This document shows positions 17,775 to 24,514 of a stretch of 39,897 nt of DNA, piece after piece. The translations under genes were made by a program, and so were the position numbers. The notes under the pieces are model-generated. The model worked only from the letters and a program-made list of their open reading frames with translations. It searched no databases and was not told where the DNA came from. The stretch comes from an uncultured Pseudomonadota bacterium. Lineage in GTDB: Bacteria; Pseudomonadota; Gammaproteobacteria; Burkholderiales; SG8-39. Each line of letters opens with the position of its first letter. Position 1 is the stretch's first letter. The stretch covers positions 1 through 39,897 of the forward strand of contig CAIVVS010000293.1 of NCBI GenBank assembly GCA_903909415.1, given 5' to 3'.

Positions 17775-17805
17775 TTGAAGGCATGCGCTGAAACACCTAT
17801 ATAAT
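17775..17805 (+). promoter_or_regulatory. Promoter of the first TRAP binding-protein gene
   Basis: TTGAAG (17775-17780) is followed after 17 bases by TATATAAT (17798-17805), one of the most AT-rich spots nearby. The start would fall near 17812, giving a leader of about 27 bases with a GAGGAGGT ribosome site at 17825. Confidence 0.6.
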
Positions 17806-17838
17806 CAGGCACATAACTATTCCTGAGGAGGTAAGTCC

Positions 17839-18972
17839 ATGAAACGTCGCGATTTCCTGACCAAGGCCGGAGCCGGCGCCGCTGCTGCCGGCGCGCTCGC
17901 CACGCCGGTGGTGGCCAAGGCGCAAGCCGCCGCCCCGACCATCCAGTGGCGCCTCGCCTCGAGCTTTCCCAAGAGCCTGGACATCCTGTACGGCGCCGCC
18001 GAGCACTTCGCGCGCCGTGTCGGCGAGATCACCGGCGGCAAGTTCACCATCCGCGCCCATGCCGCCGGCGAACTGATGCCGCCCCTGCAGGTGATGGACG
18101 CGGTGCAGGCCGGTACGGTCGAGTGCGGCCAGACCGCGAGCTACTACTACATCGGCAAGAACCCGGCGCTCGCGTTCGACACCACCGTTCCGTTCGGCCT
18201 GAACACGCGCCAGCACAACAGCTGGATGTACGCCGGCGGCGGCCTGGAGCTCATCCGCGAGGTGTACAAGGACTTCGGCATCATCAACTTCCCGGCGGGC
18301 AACACCGGCGCGCAGATGGGCGGCTGGTTCCGCAAGGAGATCAAGACCGTCGCCGACCTCAAGGGCCTGAAGTTCCGCATTGCCGGCATCGCCGGGCAGA
18401 TGCTGGCCAAGCTGGGCACGGTGCCGCAGCAGATCCCCGGTGGCGAGATCTACCAGGCGCTCGAGCGCGGCACCATCGACGCGGCCGAGTGGACGGTGCC
18501 CTACGACGACGAGAAGCTGGGCTTTTCCAAGGTCGCCAAGTACTACTACTACCCGGGATTCTGGGAAGGCACGGCGCAGCTGTCGGTGCTGGTCAACCTG
18601 AAGAAATGGGAAGAGCTGCCCGCCGACTACAAGGCGGCGCTCGAAGCCGCCGCCACCGAGGCGGGCATCACCATGACCGCGCGCTATGACGCGAAAAACC
18701 CGGAGGCGCTTCGCCGACTGGTGGCCGGCGGCACGCAACTGCGCGCCTTCCCGCGCCCGGTGATGGAAGCGGCGATGAAGGCCGCGCAGGAACTCTACGA
18801 GGAACTCTCCGCCAAGTCGCCGCATTTCAAGAAAGTGTACGAGGCCTGGGCCAAGTTCCGCAGCGAGGAATACCTCTGGTTCCGCGTGGCCGAGCACACG
18901 ATGGACAGCTTCGTCTACGCCGCCGATGCGCAGTCGCGCGCGCCGCGCGCGGACAAGGGCGCCAAGAAGTAG
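17839..18972 (+). CDS. dctP: TRAP transporter periplasmic binding protein DctP (TakP-like), paralogue 1
   Basis: 377-residue extracytoplasmic binding protein of the DctP family. A Tat-type signal (MKRRDFLTKAG, cleavage near AKAQA) implies folded export. Hallmarks are SFPKSLDILYGAAEHFARRV, the ligand-contact segment NTGAQMGGWFRKEI, and GGEIYQALERGTIDAAEWTVPYDDEK. The last segment resembles TakP, which binds 2-oxo acids through a metal ion using the E-W pair. The substrate is therefore probably a carboxylate, and the neighbouring furoate genes make a furan carboxylate possible. It ends in a lysine-rich tail (DKGAKK). An excellent ribosome site precedes ATG 17839, and a strong terminator follows. 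The membrane subunits are on the other strand about 5 kb away. Confidence 0.93.
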   Translation: MKRRDFLTKAGAGAAAAGALATPVVAKAQAAAPTIQWRLASSFPKSLDILYGAAEHFARRVGEITGGKFTIRAHAAGELMPPLQVMDAVQAGTVECGQTASYYYIGKNPALAFDTTVPFGLNTRQHNSWMYAGGGLELIREVYKDFGIINFPAGNTGAQMGGWFRKEIKTVADLKGLKFRIAGIAGQMLAKLGTVPQQIPGGEIYQALERGTIDAAEWTVPYDDEKLGFSKVAKYYYYPGFWEGTAQLSVLVNLKKWEELPADYKAALEAAATEAGITMTARYDAKNPEALRRLVAGGTQLRAFPRPVMEAAMKAAQELYEELSAKSPHFKKVYEAWAKFRSEEYLWFRVAEHTMDSFVYAADAQSRAPRADKGAKK

Positions 18973-19007
18973 CTGCGCGCATCGCGCCTCGCGGCGCCGC
19001 GACCGCA

Positions 19008-19042
19008 AGCCCGGCACGGGTCCAGCCCGTGCCGGGCTTTTT
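19008..19042 (+). terminator. Rho-independent terminator after dctP paralogue 1
   Basis: A 13-bp perfect stem, AGCCCGGCACGGG / CCCGTGCCGGGCT, closes a 5-base loop and is followed by TTTT, 36 bases after the stop codon. Confidence 0.9.
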
Positions 19043-19167
19043 CATTTCCCTTCGCCGGCTCCGGTTTTGCGGCGCTGCGGCTTTCCATTTCGGAGCCTCC
19101 GGCGCAGACTGCCGGCGCTGCAGCAAGGAATCCGTGTAAGCAACCATCATGAACCCTGGGAGGTGGC

Positions 19168-20289
19168 ATGAAGCGTCGTGATTTTCTTGGCAAGGCCGCG
19201 GTTGGGGCGGGCATCGTGTCGGCGCCCGCCATCGTCAGGGCGCAGGCGCCCGCCATCAACTGGCGGCTGACCTCCAGTTTCCCGAAGAGCCTGGACACCA
19301 TCTATGGCGCGGCGGAGATCATCTCCAAGCGCGTCGCGGAAGTGACCGAAGGTCGCTTCCAGATCCGCGTGTTCGCCGCCGGCGAGATCGCCCCCGGCCT
19401 GCAGGCGCTGGACGCGGTCCAGAACGGCTCGGTCGACTGCTGCCACACGGCGCCCTACTACTACGTCGGCAAGGATCCCGCATTCGCATTTGGCACGGCG
19501 GTTCCCTTCGGCCTGAACACGCGCCAGCAGAATGCCTGGAAGTACGAAGGCGGCGGCATGGAAGCGATGGCGCAGCTCTACAAGGATTACAACGTCATCC
19601 ACTTTCCCGCCGGCAATACCGGCGCGCAGATGGGTGGCTGGTACAGGAAGGAAATCAAGTCCGTCGCAGACCTGAAGGGCATGAAGATGCGCATCGGGGG
19701 CCTCGCCGGCCAGGTGCTGGCCAAGCTGGGCGTGGTGTCGCAGCAGATCGCCGGCGGTGAGATCTACCAGTCGCTGGAGCGCGGGACCATAGACGCCGCC
19801 GAGTGGGTCGGTCCCTACGACGACGAAAAGCTCGGCTTCTCGAAGGTGGCGAAGTTCTACTACTACCCCGGCTGGTGGGAAGGTGGGCCGGAACTGTCCC
19901 TGTTCGTCAACGAGAAGAAGTGGGCCGAACTGCCGCGCCACTACCAGTCGGTGCTGGAGTCAGCCTGCGCCGAGGCCAACATCCGCATGACGGCGCGCTA
20001 CGACGCGAAGAACCCGGAGGCGCTGCGGAGGCTGGTTGCCGGTGGCACGCAGCTGCGCGCATTCCCGCGCCCGGTGATGGATGCCGCGCTCAAGGCGGCC
20101 GACGAACTGTATGACGAGCTCTCCGCCAAGAGCCCGCACTGGAAGCGAATCTACGAGGGCTGGAAGGCCTTCCGCGCCGATCAGTTCCTCTGGTTCCGTG
20201 TCGCCGAGCAGGGCTACGACAACTTCAGCTTCAGCGCGGTGGGTGCCGCCGCGCGCGGTGCGGCGGCCAAGGGCGCAGCGAAAAAGTAG
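19168..20289 (+). CDS. dctP: TRAP transporter periplasmic binding protein DctP (TakP-like), paralogue 2
   Basis: 373-residue tandem paralogue of the preceding gene, with a Tat-type leader (MKRRDFLGKAA, cleavage near VRAQA) and the same blocks: SFPKSLDTIYGAAEIISKRV, NTGAQMGGWYRKEI, LRRLVAGGTQLRAFPRPVM. Next to the ligand-binding E-W pair it has VGPYDDEK where paralogue 1 has TVPYDDEK, and the adjacent SQQIAGG differs from PQQIPGG, so ligand range may differ. The C-terminus is an Ala/Lys tail (AAAKGAAKK). The ribosome site GGGAGGT precedes ATG 19168. The two genes are separated by a terminator, so expression is probably independent, though no good promoter was found for this copy. Confidence 0.93.
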   Translation: MKRRDFLGKAAVGAGIVSAPAIVRAQAPAINWRLTSSFPKSLDTIYGAAEIISKRVAEVTEGRFQIRVFAAGEIAPGLQALDAVQNGSVDCCHTAPYYYVGKDPAFAFGTAVPFGLNTRQQNAWKYEGGGMEAMAQLYKDYNVIHFPAGNTGAQMGGWYRKEIKSVADLKGMKMRIGGLAGQVLAKLGVVSQQIAGGEIYQSLERGTIDAAEWVGPYDDEKLGFSKVAKFYYYPGWWEGGPELSLFVNEKKWAELPRHYQSVLESACAEANIRMTARYDAKNPEALRRLVAGGTQLRAFPRPVMDAALKAADELYDELSAKSPHWKRIYEGWKAFRADQFLWFRVAEQGYDNFSFSAVGAAARGAAAKGAAKK

Positions 20290-20293
20290 TCGT

Positions 20294-20321
20294 GCCGCGC
20301 GCCTGCGGCAGGGCGCGCGGC
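20294..20321 (+). terminator. GC-rich stem-loop after dctP paralogue 2
   Basis: A 10-bp perfect stem (GCCGCGCGCC / GGCGCGCGGC) with an 8-base loop lies five bases after the stop codon. It has no T-run, so it may be only a 3'-end stabiliser or weak terminator. Confidence 0.45.
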
Positions 20322-20332
20322 CAGACATGGAT

Positions 20333-20349
20333 GCCAATCGCTGATTGGC
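20333..20349 (+). promoter_or_regulatory. Palindromic operator candidate before the ArnT-like gene
   Basis: GCCAATC-GCT-GATTGGC is a perfect 7-3-7 inverted repeat overlapping the proposed -35 box (20345-20350). It could be a repressor site; no candidate regulator is adjacent. Confidence 0.45.
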
Positions 20350-20374
20350 GCGGGGGTGGGGCATCCCGGATAAT
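20345..20374 (+). promoter_or_regulatory. Promoter of the ArnT-like gene
   Basis: TTGGCG (20345-20350) and GATAAT (20369-20374) with an 18-base spacer. The predicted start near 20381 excludes translation from the in-frame TTG at 20345 and supports a start at 20405. Confidence 0.5.
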
Positions 20375-20404
20375 CCCCAGGTTGCCGTCAACCCGGTTCT
20401 GCCC

Positions 20405-22135
20405 TTGGATCCCACGCCCGAAGCAACCGCCCCGCCCGCGCGCGCGGGCCTGCGTATCGCTGCCCTTGCCGCGCTGCTGATCGCCGCGGCGTGGCTGGGC
20501 GCGCTCGGCCTGCGCGGGCTGTTCGCGCCGGACGAGGGGCGCTACGCGGAGATCCCGCGTGAGATGCTCGCCAGCGGCGACTGGGTCACGCCGCGCATGA
20601 ACGACCTCAAGTACTTCGAGAAGCCGCCGCTGCAGTACTGGGCGACCGCCGTGGCCTATTCGCTGCTCGGCGAGCACGAGTGGAGCGCGCGCCTGTGGCC
20701 GGCGCTGACCGGCCTGGCCGCCGCGCTGGCAGCCGCCTGGTCCGCCGCGCGGGTGTTTTCGCCGCGAGCCGGACTCATTGCCGGCGTGGTGCTGGCGACC
20801 AGCTGGGCCTACGTCCTGGCGGGCCAGTACCTGACGCTGGACATGTCGCTGACCGGGTTGCTCGGCATCGCGCTCGCCCTGTTCGTCGCCGCGCAGCACG
20901 ACGGGGCGGATGCGCGCCTGCGCCGCCGCGCGATGCTGGGCGCTTGGGCCTGCGTGGCGCTGGCGCTGCTGACCAAGGGCCTGGTCGCGCTGGTGCTGCC
21001 GGGCCTGGCGCTGGTCGCCTACGTCGTGGTACAGCGCGACCCGGGCCTGCTCTTGCGCCTGCACCTGGGCCGGGGGCTGCTGGTGATGCTCGCGATCACG
21101 CTGCCGTGGTTCGCGATGGTGCAGTCGCGCAATCCGGAGTTCTTCCAGTTCTTCTTCATCGAGGAGCATTTCCGGCGATTCACCGTGCCCGGGCACAACC
21201 GGCCGGGTCCGTGGTGGTATTTCATTCCCGTGGGGGTGCTGGGCTTGCTGCCCTGGACGGCCGCGGCGCTCGTGGCCTTGGTGCGTGCCGCCAAGCCCGG
21301 GCCGGGCGCGGCCGCGTCTGCCTCGCCCTCCGGTGCGCCGGGCGCGGTGGCGGTGTTCAGGCCGGACCGCTTCCTGCTGGTGTGGGCCCTGGCGATCTTC
21401 GTGTTCTTCAGCATCTCGCGCTCCAAGCTGCCGGCCTACGTGCTGCCGGCCTTTCCGGCGCTGGCGATGCTCGCCGGGCTGGAACTGTCGCGCGCCGGCC
21501 GGCGCGTGCAGTACGCCTGCGCCGCCAGCATGCTGCTGGTGGGCTTCGTGCTGCTCGGGCTGCTGCCGCAGCTGCAGGGCTGGCGCAAGTTCGGCGCCGT
21601 GGCTGCGGAGCTGGACGCGGCGGACAACTGGCTGTGGGCCGCCGTCGCGGTGGTCGCGCTGGGTGGCGCCGCCATGGCGGTCGCGGTCCGGGCCTGCCGC
21701 CCCGGCGCCGCGGTGGCCGCCGGGGCGGTGGCCAGCCTGCTCGCGTGGCTGCTCGCCTACGGCTTCATGGACCGCGTCGCCGACGGCTACTCCTCGCAAC
21801 GCCTGGTGCAGGAGCGCATGGGCGTGTCTGCCTCGCAGCGGCCCTTCGCGCCCGGCGTTCCCTTTTACAGCGTGGACGTGTTCGACCACACCCTGCCGTT
21901 CTACCTGGGGCGCACGCTGACCATGGTGGAGTACAAGGGCGAACTCGCTCCGGGCGTGGCCAGCGAGCCGGCCAAGTTCGTCCCGTCCATCGCCGAGTTC
22001 GAGCGCCTGTGGCGCGACCTGCCGCGCGGCTACGCCGTGATGCGCCCGGAAATGCACCGCAGGCTGGCGGCGCGCGGCGTCGCCATGAAGGAAGTCGCGC
22101 GCGACCTGCGGCTGGTGGTCGTGTCCCGGCCCTGA
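20405..22135 (+). CDS. ArnT-like GT39-family membrane glycosyltransferase
   Basis: About 576-residue polytopic inner-membrane protein with roughly a dozen hydrophobic segments. The first periplasmic loop carries the GT-C signature FAPDEGRYAEIPREMLASGDWVTPRMNDLKYFEKPPLQYW, very like ArnT, which moves 4-amino-arabinose from undecaprenyl phosphate to lipid A. Other members transfer different sugars, so the acceptor is uncertain. The C-terminal periplasmic part includes YSVDVFDHTLPFYLGRTLTMVEYKGEL. No ATG fits: the first in-frame candidates are TTG 20345 and TTG 20405. I favour TTG 20405 from the promoter position, with low certainty. The gene splits the TRAP binding-protein genes from the TRAP membrane genes, and its TGA lies inside the first unit of a hairpin repeat. 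Confidence 0.85.
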   Translation: MDPTPEATAPPARAGLRIAALAALLIAAAWLGALGLRGLFAPDEGRYAEIPREMLASGDWVTPRMNDLKYFEKPPLQYWATAVAYSLLGEHEWSARLWPALTGLAAALAAAWSAARVFSPRAGLIAGVVLATSWAYVLAGQYLTLDMSLTGLLGIALALFVAAQHDGADARLRRRAMLGAWACVALALLTKGLVALVLPGLALVAYVVVQRDPGLLLRLHLGRGLLVMLAITLPWFAMVQSRNPEFFQFFFIEEHFRRFTVPGHNRPGPWWYFIPVGVLGLLPWTAAALVALVRAAKPGPGAAASASPSGAPGAVAVFRPDRFLLVWALAIFVFFSISRSKLPAYVLPAFPALAMLAGLELSRAGRRVQYACAASMLLVGFVLLGLLPQLQGWRKFGAVAAELDAADNWLWAAVAVVALGGAAMAVAVRACRPGAAVAAGAVASLLAWLLAYGFMDRVADGYSSQRLVQERMGVSASQRPFAPGVPFYSVDVFDHTLPFYLGRTLTMVEYKGELAPGVASEPAKFVPSIAEFERLWRDLPRGYAVMRPEMHRRLAARGVAMKEVARDLRLVVVSRP

Positions 22136-22236
22136 AGGGTCGGGAGCGTGGATACCTTCCGGCCCTGAAGGGTCGGGAGCGTGGACACCTTCCGGCCCTG
22201 AAGGGTCGGGAGCATGGATACCTTCCGGCCCTGAAG
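22126..22236. repeat. 33-bp tandem repeat, 3 full units plus 12 bases, each with a hairpin
   Basis: Units at 22126-22158, 22159-22191 and 22192-22224, with a partial unit at 22225-22236, are nearly identical; differences are G/A and T/C transitions. Each begins CCGGCCC-TGAA-GGGTCGG, a 7-bp stem with one G-U pair and a TGAA loop, then a linker ending GGATACCTT or GGACACCTT. The ArnT-like gene's stop codon TGA is in the loop of unit 1. The array fills most of the gap to the convergent dctM stop and may act as bidirectional 3'-end structure. Confidence 0.95.
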
Positions 22237-22271
22237 CGGCGCGGGCAGGGTGCCGCTCCCGCTTGCGGGAC

Positions 22272-23777
22272 TTACTTGCCGCCGCCGAACTGCCGCTGCA
22301 GCGCCGCGGCCGGGTCTTCGTCGGCCTTCCTGTCGTCCTTGCCGGCGTCGCCGTCTGGCTTGTCCGAGGCGTAGGGCTCGGGCACCGCAGCTCCGTCTTC
22401 CTCGGGCGCCTCGATCACGATCTCGACCTTGGAGGTGTCGGTCACCACGTCCTTGTCGATGAAGGCGGTCACCACCGCCGGCCAGAAGATGATGATCGCC
22501 GCCATCAACAGCTGCAGGCCCACCCAGGGAAGCGCGCCCCAGTAGATGTCGCTGCTCTTGACCTCCTTGGGCGCGATGCCGCGCAGGTAGAACAGCGCGA
22601 AGCCGAAGGGCGGGTGCATGTAGGAGGTCTGCATGGTCACGCACAGCAGCACGCCGAACCACACCAGGTCGATGCCCATCTTCTGGGCCACCGGTGCGAG
22701 CAGCGGCACGACGATGAAGGCGATCTCGAAGAAATCCAGGAAGAACGCCAGGAAGAACACGAACAGGTTCACCACGATCAGGAAGCCGGCCTGTCCGCCG
22801 GGCAGGCCCGACAGCAGGTGCTCGATCCAGCGCCCTCCGTCCACGCCCTGGAACACCAGGCTGAACACGGTCGAGCCGATCAGGATGAAGATCACCATGG
22901 CGGTGATGCGCATGGTGGTCTCCATGCCTTGCCTCACCAGGTCCCAGCTCAGGCGCTTGTGCATCCAAGCCAGCACGATCGCGCCGACCGCGCCCATGGC
23001 GCCGGCCTCGGTGGGCGTGGCCAGGCCGAGGAAAATGGTGCCCAGCACCAGGAAGATCAGCACCACCGAAGGCACCATGCCCCAGAGCACGCGCTTGATC
23101 AGCGGCCAGCCGTGCAGCGTGCGTTCGGACTCGGGCAGGGGCGGCACCCACTGCGGCTTGAACACCGACAGCACGAAGATGTAGAGGGCGAACAGCAGCG
23201 TCTGGATGATGGACGGGCCGATCGCGCCGGCGTACATGTCGCCCACCGAGCGGCCGATCTGGTCGGCCAGCACCACCAGCACCAGCGAGGGCGGGATCAC
23301 CTGGGTGATGGTCCCGGACGCGGCGATCACACCGGTGGCGGTCTTCATGTCGTAGCCCACGCGCAGCATGATGGGCAGCGAGATCATGCCCATGGCGATC
23401 ACCGAGGCGGCCACCGTGCCGGTGATCGCGCCCAGCACCGCGCCGACGATGATCACCGCATAGGCCAGGCCGCCCGGAATGGCGCCGAACAGCTGGCCGG
23501 TCCCCTCGAGCAGGTCCTCGGCCAGTCCGCAGCGCTCCAGGATCGTGCCCATGAAGGTGAAGAACGGGATCGCCAGCAGCAGGTCGTTGGACAGGATGCC
23601 GAACACCCGCAGCGGCAGGTTGCTCATGAACACCGGTTCGAAGAAGCCGAGCTCGATGCTGATGAAGCCGAAGAACAGGCCCAGTGCCGCCAGCGAGAAC
23701 GCCACCGGGTAGCCGATCAGCATGAACACCACCAGGCCGCCGAACATCAGCGGCGCCATCCAGTCCAAGGGGATCAT
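22272..23777 (-). CDS. dctM: TRAP transporter large permease DctM
   Basis: 501-residue inner-membrane subunit with about 12 hydrophobic segments. It forms the Na+-driven transport channel of a TRAP system. Family motifs include LLAIPFFTFMGTILERCGLAEDLL, GAVLGAITGTVAASVIAMGMISLPIML and GVIAASGTITQVIPPSLVLVVLADQIG. It ends in an unusual charged tail of about 60 residues after the last membrane helix (VEIVIEAPEEDGAAVPEPYA ... ALQRQFGGGK), rich in Asp, Glu and Lys and not typical of DctM. ATG 23777 overlaps the dctQ stop (ATGA). The binding proteins are encoded convergently beyond the ArnT-like gene. Confidence 0.95.
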   Translation of the reverse strand: MIPLDWMAPLMFGGLVVFMLIGYPVAFSLAALGLFFGFISIELGFFEPVFMSNLPLRVFGILSNDLLLAIPFFTFMGTILERCGLAEDLLEGTGQLFGAIPGGLAYAVIIVGAVLGAITGTVAASVIAMGMISLPIMLRVGYDMKTATGVIAASGTITQVIPPSLVLVVLADQIGRSVGDMYAGAIGPSIIQTLLFALYIFVLSVFKPQWVPPLPESERTLHGWPLIKRVLWGMVPSVVLIFLVLGTIFLGLATPTEAGAMGAVGAIVLAWMHKRLSWDLVRQGMETTMRITAMVIFILIGSTVFSLVFQGVDGGRWIEHLLSGLPGGQAGFLIVVNLFVFFLAFFLDFFEIAFIVVPLLAPVAQKMGIDLVWFGVLLCVTMQTSYMHPPFGFALFYLRGIAPKEVKSSDIYWGALPWVGLQLLMAAIIIFWPAVVTAFIDKDVVTDTSKVEIVIEAPEEDGAAVPEPYASDKPDGDAGKDDRKADEDPAAALQRQFGGGK

Positions 23778-24313
23778 TGCAGCGGCCTTTCGTAGTGCAC
23801 GTCCATGTTGTGCACGCCCATCAGGTAGCCGACGCGCTTGATGATCTCGGACAGGCCCTGCAGCGCCACCAGCGTGAAGCCCACAGGCAGCAGCAGCTTC
23901 ATCGGCCAGCGCAGCAGGCCGCCGGCATTGGTGGACATCTCGCCGATGCGCCAGGCATCGAGGAACATGGGGATCGAGGTCCAGGCCAGCACCGTCATCG
24001 CCGGCAGCAGGAACAGCACGCCGAAGATGACGTCCACCAGCACCTTGCCCCTGGTCCCGAGCTGGCCGTAGACCAGGTCCACGCGGACATGCTCGTTCTT
24101 CTGCAGCGTGTAGGAGGCGCCCAGCAGCACCATGCCGGCGAACATGTACCACTGGATCTCCAGCCAGGCGTTGGAGCTGGAGGAGAAGGTGTAGCGGATG
24201 AAGGCATTGCCCGCGCTGACCATGCACGCGGCCAGCACCAGCCAGTTGGCGACGACGCCGAACTTCGCGTTCATCCAGTCGATGCCCTTGGCGAAGGCGA
24301 GCAGTGATTTCAT
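23774..24313 (-). CDS. dctQ: TRAP transporter small permease DctQ
   Basis: 179-residue four-helix membrane subunit that brings DctP to DctM. WYMFAGMVLLGASYTLQKNEHVRVDLVYG is the typical DctQ block, with FIRYTF before it and a final amphipathic segment. ATG 24313 is the only sensible start. It is the first gene of dctQM and diverges from hmfA with 201 bases between starts, so transporter and catabolic operon could share regulation. Confidence 0.93.
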   Translation of the reverse strand: MKSLLAFAKGIDWMNAKFGVVANWLVLAACMVSAGNAFIRYTFSSSSNAWLEIQWYMFAGMVLLGASYTLQKNEHVRVDLVYGQLGTRGKVLVDVIFGVLFLLPAMTVLAWTSIPMFLDAWRIGEMSTNAGGLLRWPMKLLLPVGFTLVALQGLSEIIKRVGYLMGVHNMDVHYERPLQ

Positions 24314-24344
24314 GTGGCGGATTCCAAGCTGTGGGGCCGTCGCG

Positions 24345-24350
24345 ATTGTA
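24345..24350 (-). promoter_or_regulatory. Possible -10 element of dctQM
   Basis: TACAAT read on the minus strand, about 32 bases upstream of dctQ. The -35 region is poor. The rest of the divergent dctQ-hmfA gap shows no palindrome I trust. Confidence 0.3.
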
Positions 24351-24514
24351 ACCGCCCCCCGGTCCGGCAGCGGCCTTGCGGGCGCAGCGCCGGCGATGGC
24401 GTTCTGACGGCAGGCTGAATGGGCCGCTGTGGTACCTTTGGGAACCCTTCTGGTGCACGGTTTGTCCGCCGCGCACAACTATCGTGAGCCCGTTTCCCGC
24501 CCCGCCGCGCCGCC

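Noticed and set aside
20345..20404. N-terminal extension of the ArnT-like protein starting at TTG 20345
   Set aside because: The TTG lies inside the proposed -35 box and the encoded 20 residues do not resemble the family.
20231..22057. Long minus-strand open frame opposite the ArnT-like gene
   Set aside because: The plus-strand protein has membrane helices and the GT39 signature; the antisense frame is low-complexity Gln/Arg/His-rich and has no recognisable domain.
22126..22236. CRISPR array
   Set aside because: The units are contiguous 33-bp copies without variable spacers, and no cas genes are present.
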